The notes beneath the pieces were generated by a model. The model was not told the origin of the DNA. It saw only the letters and a list, made by a program, of their open reading frames with translations, and made no database searches. The position numbers and the translations under genes are program-made. 64,000 bases of DNA from Tetraselmis striata (Eukaryota; Chlorophyta; Chlorodendrophyceae; Chlorodendrales; Chlorodendraceae), in contig VCJN01003190.1 of assembly GCA_006384855.1 (NCBI GenBank), positions 1-64,000 on the forward strand, read 5' to 3'. Each line of letters begins with the position of its first letter. Positions within the stretch are counted from its first letter, which is position 1. Shown here one piece after another: positions 33,503 through 44,289 of the stretch.

Positions 33503-34100
33503 TCAGTCATGTATTTCTGCATATGGTATTTTGGCGATGTCAATGTAATCCGGAGAGTCCACGTGTTGGTATAACAAGTTAGCGGGTGTGAGCGGGTTTG
33601 CGCCGTAGCGGGCGTCAAGCGGAGTGCATGTAGTTGCGGATTGGTAGGCATCGTGGCAAACAATAAAACCGACGAGGGATAAGGTATATTGCCAGGCGTT
33701 ATCACATAACGAGCATGAGCGGTAAATTTTTGTCATAACCGAGGTGAAGCGGGGATTGCGGTCTTTCATTATTATGCGCTAAAGGTTGTAAGGGCGGAAA
33801 ATATTGTAAATAAGTAAAACGGGCAAGCCGAGGAGCGTCTACGTGGATACGACAAGGGATGAAGTGGGCTCGTACTGTAAATGCGTGTACACGTTTGGGT
33901 GTAGCGGCAAAGATATTTCGCAGAGGGCGGCATGCCATTGATAAGCAAAGTTCATGGGAATAATTACCTAGGGGCAGATGTGTGGGTGTACGGGAGACAC
34001 GGAGCCTATGGGTTGATATGAAAATTTTCGCAGGTTGGTACGATGGGCAAGTCTGTGGGCAAATCCTATTACGCATAATGGGGCACCATATGGTTTCCAA
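33503..34100 (-). pseudogene. Decayed Ty3/gypsy integrase
   Basis: Minus-strand pieces in different frames: HVDAPRLARF, KDRNPRFTSVMTKIY (the DRDPRFTS integrase block with D-to-N in the catalytic DRD motif), then ATTCTPLDARYGANPLTPA, the conserved block of the integrase core end. Stops and frameshifts separate them. It resembles the fragment at 5.3-6.2 kb (DAPQLARLFLGN, FDRDPRYTSAFWQ), so both derive from one Ty3/gypsy family. Confidence 0.75.
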
Positions 34101-35338
34101 ATAGTAGTGCGTGCGGCATCAAGCAAGGTGGCCGGCAGCGTGGGTACAGTACTTTTGGAATGACCAAATCAAGACAGAATTTGTCCGAGGCGGGCAGGCA
34201 TACTTATAAGCATAACCCGTTGCTGGAATTATATTATGTGATTGTGAATACGGTTACCATAGTCGTAGTTTGCTTCGGTGGTATAGTTGTGGCGACATGG
34301 TCGATTGTTCATTCTAGATTAACTTGAAGGTGGAAGTAGCGCATGGTAAATACGAGAGAAAATCGCGCAACGTGTCCGTAGATCTGTGTCAAGTAGTTGA
34401 ATGTCGTTGTTTGTTAATTCTTGGCGTAAATCCGGACGACAAGACCGGGCATCGGTCTCATTCTAAGAGCTTTCGTTGCAATATAATATGTCCGGGTGCG
34501 GCGGGTGCGGGCGGGGGTCAGTGGTTTGCCATGTATGGTAGTGAGTGACGGCGGCTTGGGCGGGCAGGTGACGGAGAGTGGCATGCATATATAGTGTGGT
34601 CTGAGCGTGATCTAAGAACTATTTTGTATGAAAAAGCGTCATATTGTCAAAGCGTATTCATGCAAAAAAGTTCTTACTGGGCATAGGTTTTATTATATTT
34701 TTCGTAAGTGCGTAAAAGGTAAGCTACATGTCCGTGCGGTTTCCAGAAACTTTTGTGTATTGCCACAAATATTATGGAAGGGGTGTGGTCATGCGAAAGT
34801 ATGTATATTCATTCCATCCTTACGATATGAACCGCCGAATTCCAAAAACTCGTTAATTGTGGTGCGGGGGCCAATTGCGAATGGCAACAATGTTTGGAAG
34901 GGCGCGTGTCCCGTTGGCTGTGTAATGAACCCAAATATTCGTGTTCGTTAAGGCAGTTGCAGCAGTATGCGATGTTTGGCAAGCAAAACAAGCGTGGTTT
35001 TTTTGAGGTGTATGAAGTGTTTATTGAGCGAGATACACAATACCAAAACGTTGTCAAACTAGACAGGAATAAACGCGGTGTTATGCGAATGCAAAACAAC
35101 GTTACCCAGCATCAAGCGTTAAATTGCCGATGGATTATTGGACAGTCCAAATGTCATGGTCTAGAATTCGAGCCCACCGAACCGAGTTTTGAACGATACT
35201 ATGCGGGCATCGTATATGTTTGATTGCAAGTTGGTGTTAGACCAAAACTCTGTCGAGGGCGGAATGTATACAATACAGCCGGACAGCATATCCACTACGA
35301 GCATGGTGGCGTGTGGTAGTGGAGTATTATTCGGCGGT

Positions 35339-35373
<35 letters not shown>

Positions 35374-36500
35374 GTATGTATGTATGTATATGTGCAATCT
35401 GTCGGTAGTCAATGCAAATGCGCATGCTACCATTGCATGCTCGGTCAAATAGGATAAGTGCAGCATAAGGCGGGAGTGATTACCCAATAAATTCTGTGTC
35501 GAAAAGGTCGCTTAATTGCGTTGTGTGTTTTTCTGATGAGGGAAGTGAGTGGCAATATGTTTTGCCGGGTGGTAGGTGGGCATCGTAGAGCAATGGTATT
35601 TTGAAGTTGAAGCCGGGGCGGCACTGCTTGAAGGGGATTTAATGGCTGGCATGCTTGTTTATATGTTTAAGTATGAAGGCCCGAATTCGTTTTAGTACAT
35701 CATTAGCATACCGGTCGTTGGTAACAACGAAAAAATCGCGATTTAATTGACTGGCGACAGTGCGGTCATTGCGTGGTACACGCGAATCACGGTGTAAGAG
35801 AATATGTCATTGGGATCCCTTTAAAGTCGTGGTGTTAGCCTGTATAGCACCGCGCTACAAATAGAGCGGGGTTCGGCAGGATATAAGTGATATAAGTGTG
35901 GCCGCCGGGGAGCGTAGTAATTTGGGTGCCGGTAGTTCATCTATTGGCTAGGTGGTAATTATGAGAAATGACACGCGAGAACACCGTTGAAATTGTTCTT
36001 AAAAGTTGGTTAAACAGTACAGACGAAATTACACAGCATATCCTCGTATACTACTCGCGGACATTTAATATAGCGCACTCGCGGGACAACGAGTACGAAT
36101 ACGGCCTCCCTGCGGCGTTGCGGCAGAACCTACTCACGCCTCGACCCATGACCAACCACCCTGACCGTGCATCCCCGTGTGGTCGCGACTGGTGACCAAA
36201 CTGGAGAAGTGCGCTCTCAACCCTAAAACTTGGCGCCGGGTGCGAGCAGTCGTGCGGAGGTGGCGTCAGCCGTCCGAACGGCGAGCGGCTGGCGGCTGCA
36301 GGTGTGATCCGCGTCCTTTATTTGCCGACTCACCCACCCAACTGCACCTGCTGGTAAAGCACACGGCTCCATGTAGACCTCCGATGCGGTGGCCGTTTTT
36401 TTCGAAACACCTTCTTTAGTACCAAACCTGGCTAGCTACGTGGGGGTTTGGGGAGTTTTGTCGTTTCGACAGAGAAATAGGCGTTCGCCTGACCACCCCT
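34101..36500. other. AT-rich interior of the LTR element, no recognised gene
   Basis: Two overlapping plus-strand open frames (34628-34951 and 34894-35223) look protein-like in places (RQLQQYAMFGKQNKRGFFEV, NVVKLDRNKRG) but match nothing I know. A gtat/gtatata microsatellite lies at 35338-35393. The expected RT and RNase H of the host Ty3 element are not recognisable. From about 36200 the base composition becomes GC-rich, which may mark the edge of the DDE transposon. Confidence 0.4.
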
Positions 36501-36527
36501 TTGGTGGCTGTTTTGTTACAGTTGGCT

Positions 36528-37867
36528 ATGGCGGCAGCAGCCGCCCCCGCGCTGCAGCAAGAGGGCCCATGTCTATTTTGCCTTTCCGAGCAGTTCAACG
36601 ACGAGTACGGATCGCAGCCCACCCGCTGGGTCAACCACTCGTGCAGCAACTGCCTAGGCCCTCTGGTAGCGTCAGTGGACCTCGTGGAGCAGGACGAATG
36701 GGAGACGCTCTTCCATGCCGCATGCTTCGAGGAGATGGGTCGCGACTTCAAGATTCCCAACGCGGCGAAGAGCGTCAAGCTTCGCGGCTTCCCCCCCAGG
36801 CTGATGACCACCTGGATGGCTCACGTACAGAGCGACGCAAGCAACGGCAGTGACCCATGGGACAGGGAGCTGCGCGTGGTGAGATACTGCGAGCGTGGCA
36901 ATTGCGAGAAGCCGGGGGTGGGCTGCAAGGTGCGCGGATGGAACTTCCACACTAATCGCGCGATGGAGCTGTTGGGCGGGTTTCATCACATCCGCCAGAC
37001 GGGCAAGGACAAGGGTTATGGGAACATCAGGCGGAGAAGAAACAGCCTCAAGATTATGGTGCCGCCTGGGACCCTTGTGGAGCGGACTTGGAAGAACCCC
37101 AACGGCGTTATCTCGTCAGAGGTAACCTTCACGTTCAGCACAGCTAAGGTGGTGGTTACTGAGGACCCACCAACCACCTGCACGCCCAAGATGTCAGCCG
37201 CCCACCCACTTGACACGTCTCCAGAGACAGCAAGTCTCTCTAGGTACCCACACATCCCCCCTTGGGCCTGCAGCCAACGGGACTATGTGCAGTTCAAGTT
37301 CCAGCAGTCTTTGCTACAAGAACCGGAGATATTTATCGCGCAGCTGGAGCTGCCGCACGTGCAGCACCTACTTAATGCGGCAGCCACCTGGAAGTTCCCG
37401 GAGCCCACCATGAGGCAGGGATGGGACAGAAAAGGCTTTTTGCCACGCATGCCTGCCACAGCGAGGGTGTTCCAGCACCCTCTCCTCACTAAAGCAAAAG
37501 CAGGCTTTGACACGCTTGCAGATGGCAAGCGTATGCTGGCAGAGCAGGCTGCGAGGGATGCAAAGAAGGTGGCACTGGCAGCGAAGAAGAAGCAGGAGGA
37601 GGCCTACCTGGAGAAGCGGAACGAGCGGCTGCGGCAGCTTGTCATGCCAGATGGGCGAGCCAACCTAAAAAAGTTCCATCAGTATTCGCCCAGCAAGGAC
37701 CCAATGTTTAACGGCATGCACAAGACAGCTGGAGTGAAGAATGCCATGGAGCTGTCAGAAGTCCCCCCCCTGCTAAAACGCCATATCAATATGATCACTG
37801 GCTTACTGACTTTATGCAGCGGCCAGAGAACGCCATGCTGAGGCGTTCAAAGCGGAGGAGGCGCTAG
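36528..37867 (+). CDS. Cys/His-rich companion protein of the DDE transposon
   Basis: Open frame from ATG 36528. It ends either at 37841 or, if a 59-bp GT-AG intron (37761-37819) is removed, at 37867 with a basic tail NAMLRRSKRRRR that resembles a nuclear signal. The N-terminal 120 residues carry possible zinc ligands: CLFC, HSCSNC, HAAC, then CERGNCEKPGVGC. The middle has GYGNIRRRRNSLKIMVPPG. The C-terminal third is a basic helix (ARDAKKVALAAKKKQEEAYL). No family recognised. It is convergent with the transposase gene, with only 69 bp between the spliced stop and the transposase stop. I infer a DNA-binding or accessory transposition protein encoded by the same element. Confidence 0.6.
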
Positions 37868-37936
37868 CTGGCGGTTGTAGCTGTGAGGCAACTAGGCAGC
37901 AGTGGGAATGTAACAATGTTATTCATTACAAAAGTC

Positions 37937-40862
37937 TCATTCCATCTTTGCACGTTTCAGTGCACGGGACTGGTTGAACTGGTGGGAGGGGTACTTGTGC
38001 TGCAAGCTGGCTTGTGCCTGCACATGTCCCTCCCTTTTGGCCTTTGACACATGGCCAGTGCCAGTGACAGGCCTGCCCTTTCGCCGGCCATGCTGCCTGC
38101 GGGATGGCTTGCCGCGGTACTTCAGCAGCATGTGCAGCCGGCTCATCACCACCCCAGACACATTGCCCTTTCTAGCAGACCGCTTTCTAGCAAAGAATTT
38201 GGTCATCTGATGCATGGCTTCAGCCCCCTGGCTGCACCCTTTCATCAGCCCTCCCCACTTTCTAACTAGGTCGCCCATGTGGCATAACATGATGTGCATG
38301 TATACTGTCACATCAGTGTCAATCGCAACCTTTAGGTAGGCAGCTATGAATTCAGAGCCTAACCTCTCTAACTCTTGAGCATGTGCCTCCACTGATGCAG
38401 GATCGTTGTCATCGCATCCTCTTGTGACAGCATCATTGAAGAGGAAGAACATCTCCCAAACAGTCAATGCATCAAGGCAAATGTCACGGTTTACCTCCCC
38501 CTCCTCATGCTTGTCGATGGCGATTTCGAGGATGTTCTTGAAGTTGTCCAACAGCAGACGGCATGTCGCGCCAGGCCAACTCTCAGCAGAGACGTTGAGC
38601 TTCTTCACGCCCTTCTCAGTTTGAAGGTAGATGTCCTCGCTGATAACCAGCTTCAGGTTGTCATAGCACCATTGCCCCACCTCTTGCAGCTTCTCCGCGG
38701 TGCAATGCTCCTGAATGGTGTGCAAAAAGATTTGCGGCACCACCCGGAGCATGTTGTGCAGGATGTCTGCGATGTAGTACATCACTGTGGGGAGGCAGAT
38801 GTAGGGAGGGCGTCCCCTGCACTGCCCATAGTGCTTCTGCTGCTCCGTCTGGCGCTTGTTGGTGCTCCAGCCATCGACTGATGGCTGCACGCTTGATGGA
38901 CTGATCTTGGCATCACATTCTACAGTGTAACAATAATGCATAAGTACATGACCATCACATAATGAGTCCCACATGCAGCACACATCAGATGGAAAAACAC
39001 ATTACCTGCTGCAGGGCAATCATATGTGTAGTCCAGCACCTCGTGCGCAAGCTCCACCATCCGCTCGATGAACCGCTGTGGCAGCCCACCATGTGCCGCC
39101 CATGCTGCCTTGGATCTGTGCATAGTGCCCTTGGGTGCCATGCAGTAGATGCATGGATACAAGGATGAGCATCCACACAGTCCTAGCCATCCGTTGAGCA
39201 ACTTCAAGTCGCCGCCCATGCACACCTCCACTCCATGCTTCTTGCCGTCTACCATCAGCCCCTCAGCCAGCAGGGTGTCAATCTGTTGAGGCAGGGTAGG
39301 GAGGCTCTTCATGACGTCCTCGTAGCAATCATCACGCAGGAAGAATGCGCATGGCAGGTTGTTCTCCACGGAGTTGACCAGCAACCCCTCCTTCCCCTTC
39401 ACTCCCACCACTGATTCATCATCATACACAATCTGTGGCAATGATAGCAAGCACATTATCACTCACATATGTCTATGTAACAGCATGCAGCAACACATGT
39501 ATATAATGTTACACCGACATGGCATGCATACCTTCACAACAACCACTGTTCCATTTGCCCTTGTAGATGTGAAAATTCCTGATGCATCAGCAATCACTTG
39601 GATGCGCAGTATGTCCCGTGGTTTGATGACCTTTGCCTTCAACAAGGTGCGGACGCGCTGCTGCGGCACCAATCTCAATTGAAGGGTGGAGGTTATCAGG
39701 TCGTCTGAGGTCTCCAACCCCACCAAGTTCAGCTCATCCTTCTGCTGGCCCAAGATGATGTCAAGAGATGAAAACTTGCACATGAGAGACCCAGCAGGCA
39801 ACACATGCCTAACTAGTTTCTCCAAGTCCGGGTCCCAAACGTGTGACGCAAGATTGATAAGCCGCTGGTACCCATCTTGCGATAGCCGCAAGTCCGTATA
39901 GATTTGCAACCCATTGTGCAACCACAGCGCTCGCACAGACATCAAGGCTCGTTCCTCTGCTTCTTTGAAAACATTCTTGAACTGTTTTGAGCGCAAGATG
40001 GCTGAGACTAGCTCAGGGTATCTCGCCAGTAGTGCGCCCAAGGTGAAGCGGGGTGTGTGCGCAGCCCTCACTCCCGCTGGCTGCCCCACTAGGTCCTCTT
40101 CCTTCTCAATCTGCTCCCACTCCTGACGCGGCGGCGGCTGTTTCTGCTTCTTCGCTGTGCCAGCATCATCGCAGTCGTCCGCTGCATGGCTGTCGTTGTC
40201 GCTATCACTGTCTACGACCGTCTTTGTGTACATCTCCCTCCAACTGTCGTCGTCACCAACGATCTCTGTGAGCCAGTTCTCTAGCATGTCGACCTTGCGG
40301 CCGATGTGCTTCCGGATCGTTGCGTAGTTGCGCGCCTCCCTGAGTTTATAGACCAGCCCGCTCGGCCGTTCCCTCGCCGACCGGTATGCCGCCGCCTCCT
40401 CACCACCAAAGTCACTCTAGAGCTGACCTCGTCGCCACTAGCATCGTCGGCAGGCTCGGGACAATTGTATAGCTGCCGCACTTTGGCGCGGAGGCGTGAT
40501 ATCGCCTTATCCTTTTTCCGGCGCAGGATCGCATCCTCCTCGCGCTGTTTAGCCTCCTCTGCGAGCAGCGACCGCAACTCCTTCTCGACAGCCTTCTGTT
40601 TGTCCACCACCTCCCGCCAATACTGCTCTGCCTCCTGCGCATCCACTGCTCGCTTGACCAAGTGTTTGAGTTGAGACCTCAAGTTTCCCAACTCCGTGCT
40701 GGCGCGGATCATGCGACGCGCATTCTCTGCGGCTCGCGGGCTGCTGATCGGCACTGCTGTTGCTGCTGCCGCCGCGCCGCCCGCATTGGTAGTCGCATTC
40801 TCCGCTGCCTGCCGGCGCTCGCGCCGTTCTGCAGCTCGCTGCTTCTTAGTCTTGAAGGCCAT
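37937..40862 (-). CDS. DDE-type transposase with introns and an N-terminal frameshift
   Basis: Spliced minus-strand model: exon ending at 39532, exon 39432-39006, exon 38919-37937; GT-AG, phases close, 721 aa from ATG 40287. Motifs expected of an RNase H-like transposase appear in order: VIADASGI (first Asp, exon 1), GGDLKLLNGWLGL then CSSLYPCIYC (second Asp with a zinc-binding insertion, exon 2), and SQGAEAMHQMTKFFARK (candidate catalytic Glu, exon 3). A basic C-terminus follows. Upstream, 40862-40430 encodes a coiled coil (MAFKTKKQRAAERRERR to ADDASGDE) in another frame. It rejoins at SDFGGEEAAAYRS after a one-base shift near 40425, where the main frame has a TAG. The full protein would be about 860 aa. 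The family is widespread in aquatic eukaryotes but I cannot name it. Confidence 0.7.
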
Positions 40863-41402
40863 AGCGCTGCTGTTGGGAGGCGTGTAGGATTGAGAGCCGT
40901 ACGTAGTATCGGTGTCTGGACCAGTTGGCGCATGCACGGCATGCGCCGGTCCAGCGCGTACCGCCGCCGCCGCCCAGCGGCCGCGCCGCTGGGCAACCCG
41001 CCGACCACGTACGGCCCCTACCTGGGGTCCCGTACACACTGTACGGGCTCGGTATGATAGTATCATGCACGGGCGGGGTACCTACGGGCATGCTAAGGGG
41101 GTGTTACATTGGTACACCTGTACGCGTACGGTAAAATGTCCCAATTTTAGGCCAAAAACTGCGCTGTGTAACCCCTGCTCAGCAGTATCTAGTAATGTGC
41201 AACTGAAATGTGCCGGACTTGGACGCTACATGCATAGTAATTGATACGGCCTCGATATATTTCCGATATCGCCTTTTGCTGCTAGCGCATGTAATTAATA
41301 TACGGCTGCGGCGGCCATCCGTATAGTAATAATAACATAGGGTTGTACGGCGTAATTTCCCAGCGGCGCGGTACAGGTAGCGACTACCGGTGTGAATTAC
41401 AA
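40863..41402. other. No gene seen
   Basis: Spacer between the DDE transposase start and the 3' end of the non-LTR element. It should include the transposase promoter and the end of that transposon. GC palindromic stretch gcccagcggccgcgccgctgg at about 40973; nothing else supported. Confidence 0.45.
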
Positions 41403-41447
41403 AAAGGGCAGTTCCCCAGAATTAGAAAATTACACAAATCACAGCAA

Positions 41448-41463
41448 GCCGCCTAAAAGCGGC
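41448..41463 (-). promoter_or_regulatory. Stem-loop spanning the retrotransposon stop codon
   Basis: gccgcctaaaagcggc forms a 5-bp perfect stem (GCCGC/GCGGC) with a 6-base loop that contains the TAG stop (41453-41455). The same R-D-A-G-R-F/L-stop block with a related hairpin ends every tail copy in the 56.2-59.2 kb array. A role in 3' recognition by the RT is inference. Confidence 0.45.
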
Positions 41464-44287
41464 CCGCATCCCGCATAAGGCGGGATGGATGAGTGATGCG
41501 CACACGGTTCAGAGTCCGGGCCACGCGAGCACGTGTGTGTGTGGGTGATCCTCGGACGTGCTGTGCAGCTTCAGCAACGGGATGGCAGACGTATCTGCGC
41601 CGTCTGATGAGGCAGCGAGCGCGCTCTCGAGCGGCCACCAAGTTCAAGACCCCGAGGAAATCTCTTGCGAGCAAGGCCTCCTGGTGAGCCCGGGTGATGC
41701 ACCGAGTGCCCCGCGATGAGAGGGCACCCCGATCCGCAGCCAAGCATGCGATACCACGCACTGTGCGGTGCACCCCCTTGCTCACCTCACCCACTGTGCC
41801 GAAGACCATGCCCGTGTACTCCGACATATCCAGGATGTCTCGAAGAGGACCCTTCTGTCCGGGCTCTGTGTTGTGCCACGCCGCATCCCGCGCAGCCAAC
41901 CCCCGTTGTATGCCGCCCAACAGGGAGCGCTCAAACCGATCCACAGCCGTGGCCCGGGGCACTGAAGTGTACTTGACCCCGTACCGCATAGTCTTGAACT
42001 CTAGCAGCGTGGACTTCAAGCTCCGGGGATCATAGCTCCCGGTCACGACGTTGAACGCCGGAAGGGAGAGCTCTGCGTCCGGCACTAGGTCCTTGAGTTC
42101 ATCAATGGGTACGGTGTTGCCGAGAGGCACTGCCTGCTGGAACAAGTCACCCACCTCCCGCCGTACCGCGATACCTAGGTCGTGAACACAGTGATCGCGG
42201 AAGGCATCTGCGATAGCGTCGTGCTGTACACGCCAGTGAGCGTCTCCATGCGCCGGGAGGTTCATGAGCGCGTCGCCGTATAGATCAACAATGACGGGGT
42301 TGTGCTCCGTCGAGGGCAGAATGATCTGGCACCCAACCACCGGGGCCAAGCACGGGCTAGGCAGAAAGAAGTACCCGGCAGCGACCTCCCGCAGCTCATG
42401 CGGAGTCATGGTTGTCCGCGCGGTGGGGATGGCCACTGTCCACATGCATGACGCCGCGTCGAGCTGGTTGAACAAGATCCGTTCCCTACATGTGGCGGGG
42501 AGAGCGCACACCTCATTTCGAAGCCGAGAGTTGTTGGTCTGGTCTAGAAATGCCGTCAGCTCCTTTTGCGAGCCCGACGCAGCCTCCACTTCCCGCTCCA
42601 TCTGGCGTGCATCTGCGTCGCCGAGATGGCCAGCAATAGCCGCTTGGAGGCGGCCCCACGCCTCGCGCATCTCCGCGGCGTAGCTGTCCGACCCATGAGC
42701 ATCGTTGAGGAAGTGGTCATACTGGCGGGCGGAAGAATTTGCGTTGAAGCTGCCTCGGCCAAGTACGGACCCGAGCTGTGGGTCGAAGAAACCAGGGGTG
42801 GGGGTGTTGGTGCCGGAGTTCCTAGTCGGGAACCTTGGGAGGATGGCATTCATGCAGCCGATGAAGGCGGCATCACGAACGGTAGCCATGCGGCGGATGC
42901 AAGCTCCCTTCAATCGAGTGGGGAGGTGAAGCATGTTGCGCGCCCTGGCCACTGCATCCTCGCTCAAGGTAGCCACCTCCGCTGCCATGGGGTCGGGGTC
43001 GTGCAAAAGCTCCGCCAAGAAATCGGTGACCACCGGATTGGTGTCGGTGCCGTATGTGGAGGGATCAAAAGAGACCCCTAGCACCCGTTCGACCGCCGCG
43101 AGGATGGTGGCATCCACCGCTTCCGCAAAGGCCTCCACCTCGGACGGAAGACAATTGCGGAGCCAATACCCCGCCTTGTGTTGCATGCAATGCTTGAGCA
43201 GGGCCCATGCATGGTGATGCAAGGCGTGGGTGTACCGACGGCTGGGCTTGGCAGACAGAAGCTTGCTCAGGCTAGCGTCCACCTCCTCTCGTAGCTCCTC
43301 CGCCTTGCCGCGCATGTACGCCTGCACATACTCTGGCGATCCGAGCGGCACGTTCAGGACCGCGATGCCGTGATGGCCATCTAGCTGGGGCCACTCGATG
43401 TCGGCCGGAGCCTCACGCCGCGCGGCCTCCATGTCAGCGATGTACGCCTGCATCTTGTCGAAGCGCACCTCAAGCCCCACGGACGCCTTGATGGACGTGC
43501 AGAAGGCGTGAAGAGCCGGCCAAACGTGCTCCGGAAGGCCCACCAAAAATCCATCGTCGGCGTTGAAGCGCGCCGCCCCGTCATTGACCTCCAACGTGGT
43601 ATCACACTGCTGCACCTCGGGGTGAATCGCGACGCAAAAGGAAGTCGTGGCCAAAGGTGCGCCCTGTTGCATGCCGTCCTCCGACCGCAGAGGGGCGGAC
43701 CGGTCGTCCACGACCAAGTACGAATCCGTGGAGAGGGAGGCTAGGAGCGCAGGGATGACATGGTGTAGTGGAGAGCAATCGATGTGGCGCTGGATGATGG
43801 TGCGGCGCCATGCCTCGTTGTAAGCGTTGCGAAGGTCTGTGTGGACGATGACGGCACGTGGGCCAAGCTTCTCGGCGATGAGCCGGACGCCATGGATGAG
43901 CACAGAGTCGCCCGCGGGAATGCCAATGCCGAGCTGAGATGGAGCGAGCACCGACACGTATGCCTCCTTCATGTTGTCCACCACTGCCCTCTCCGCTGCG
44001 CGCCGCTCCGCCTCCCCGACTGCCACAGGCCGCTCGTCCGGGGCCCTCCCCTCGCCTAGCTTCTTGACAGGTGCCACGAGCCTAGCAGAGGCGAAGGGCC
44101 GGTTGAACCACCCGGGCAGGCGACCTTGGAGGTACATGGAGGCAACCTCCGACATGGCGCGGACTGCCGCGGGCCCAGACGCCCGGGCGTATTCGCCCAC
44201 CAAGCAGCGGAGATACTCGTTGCGCATGCCTGAGGGCCCCGCCGCCACGTGTTGCTTGAGTTGATGGTACGGCACGCGCATGTCCAC
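41453..44287 (-). pseudogene. Non-LTR reverse transcriptase, main open frame
   Basis: A 944-codon open frame without internal stop. It starts inside the RT domain: AAGPSGMRNEYLR (RT entry), VIVHTDLRNAYNE (first catalytic Asp, about residue 151), GMQQGAPLATTSF, then FNADDGFLVG (catalytic ADD, about 244-245). The C-terminal region has VPDAELSLP and STLLEFKTMRYGVKY (about 763-765), resembling a PD-(D/E)xK nuclease core, then GMVFGTVGEVSKGVH. This pattern recurs in RT proteins of algae and marine invertebrates. It ends MRDAGRF. There is no ATG before 44281, and its natural N-terminus lies in the adjacent frame (44290-45822). I call it a frameshifted gene, since the catalytic residues are intact. 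Confidence 0.85.
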
Positions 44288-44289
44288 CC

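Larger units (their letters stand above)
36500..40870. mobile_element. Two-gene DDE transposon (boundaries unresolved)
   Basis: Convergent companion and transposase genes form a compact GC-rich unit inserted in the AT-richer interior of the Ty3 element. I could not find terminal inverted repeats or target duplications by eye within about 400 bp of either end, so the limits given are those of the genes. Confidence 0.5.

Noticed and set aside
37937-40287. Firm assignment of the DDE transposase to Transib/RAG1 or to KDZ
   Set aside because: Motif order is suggestive of the former, and the Cys-rich partner recalls the latter, but no diagnostic block could be matched by eye.
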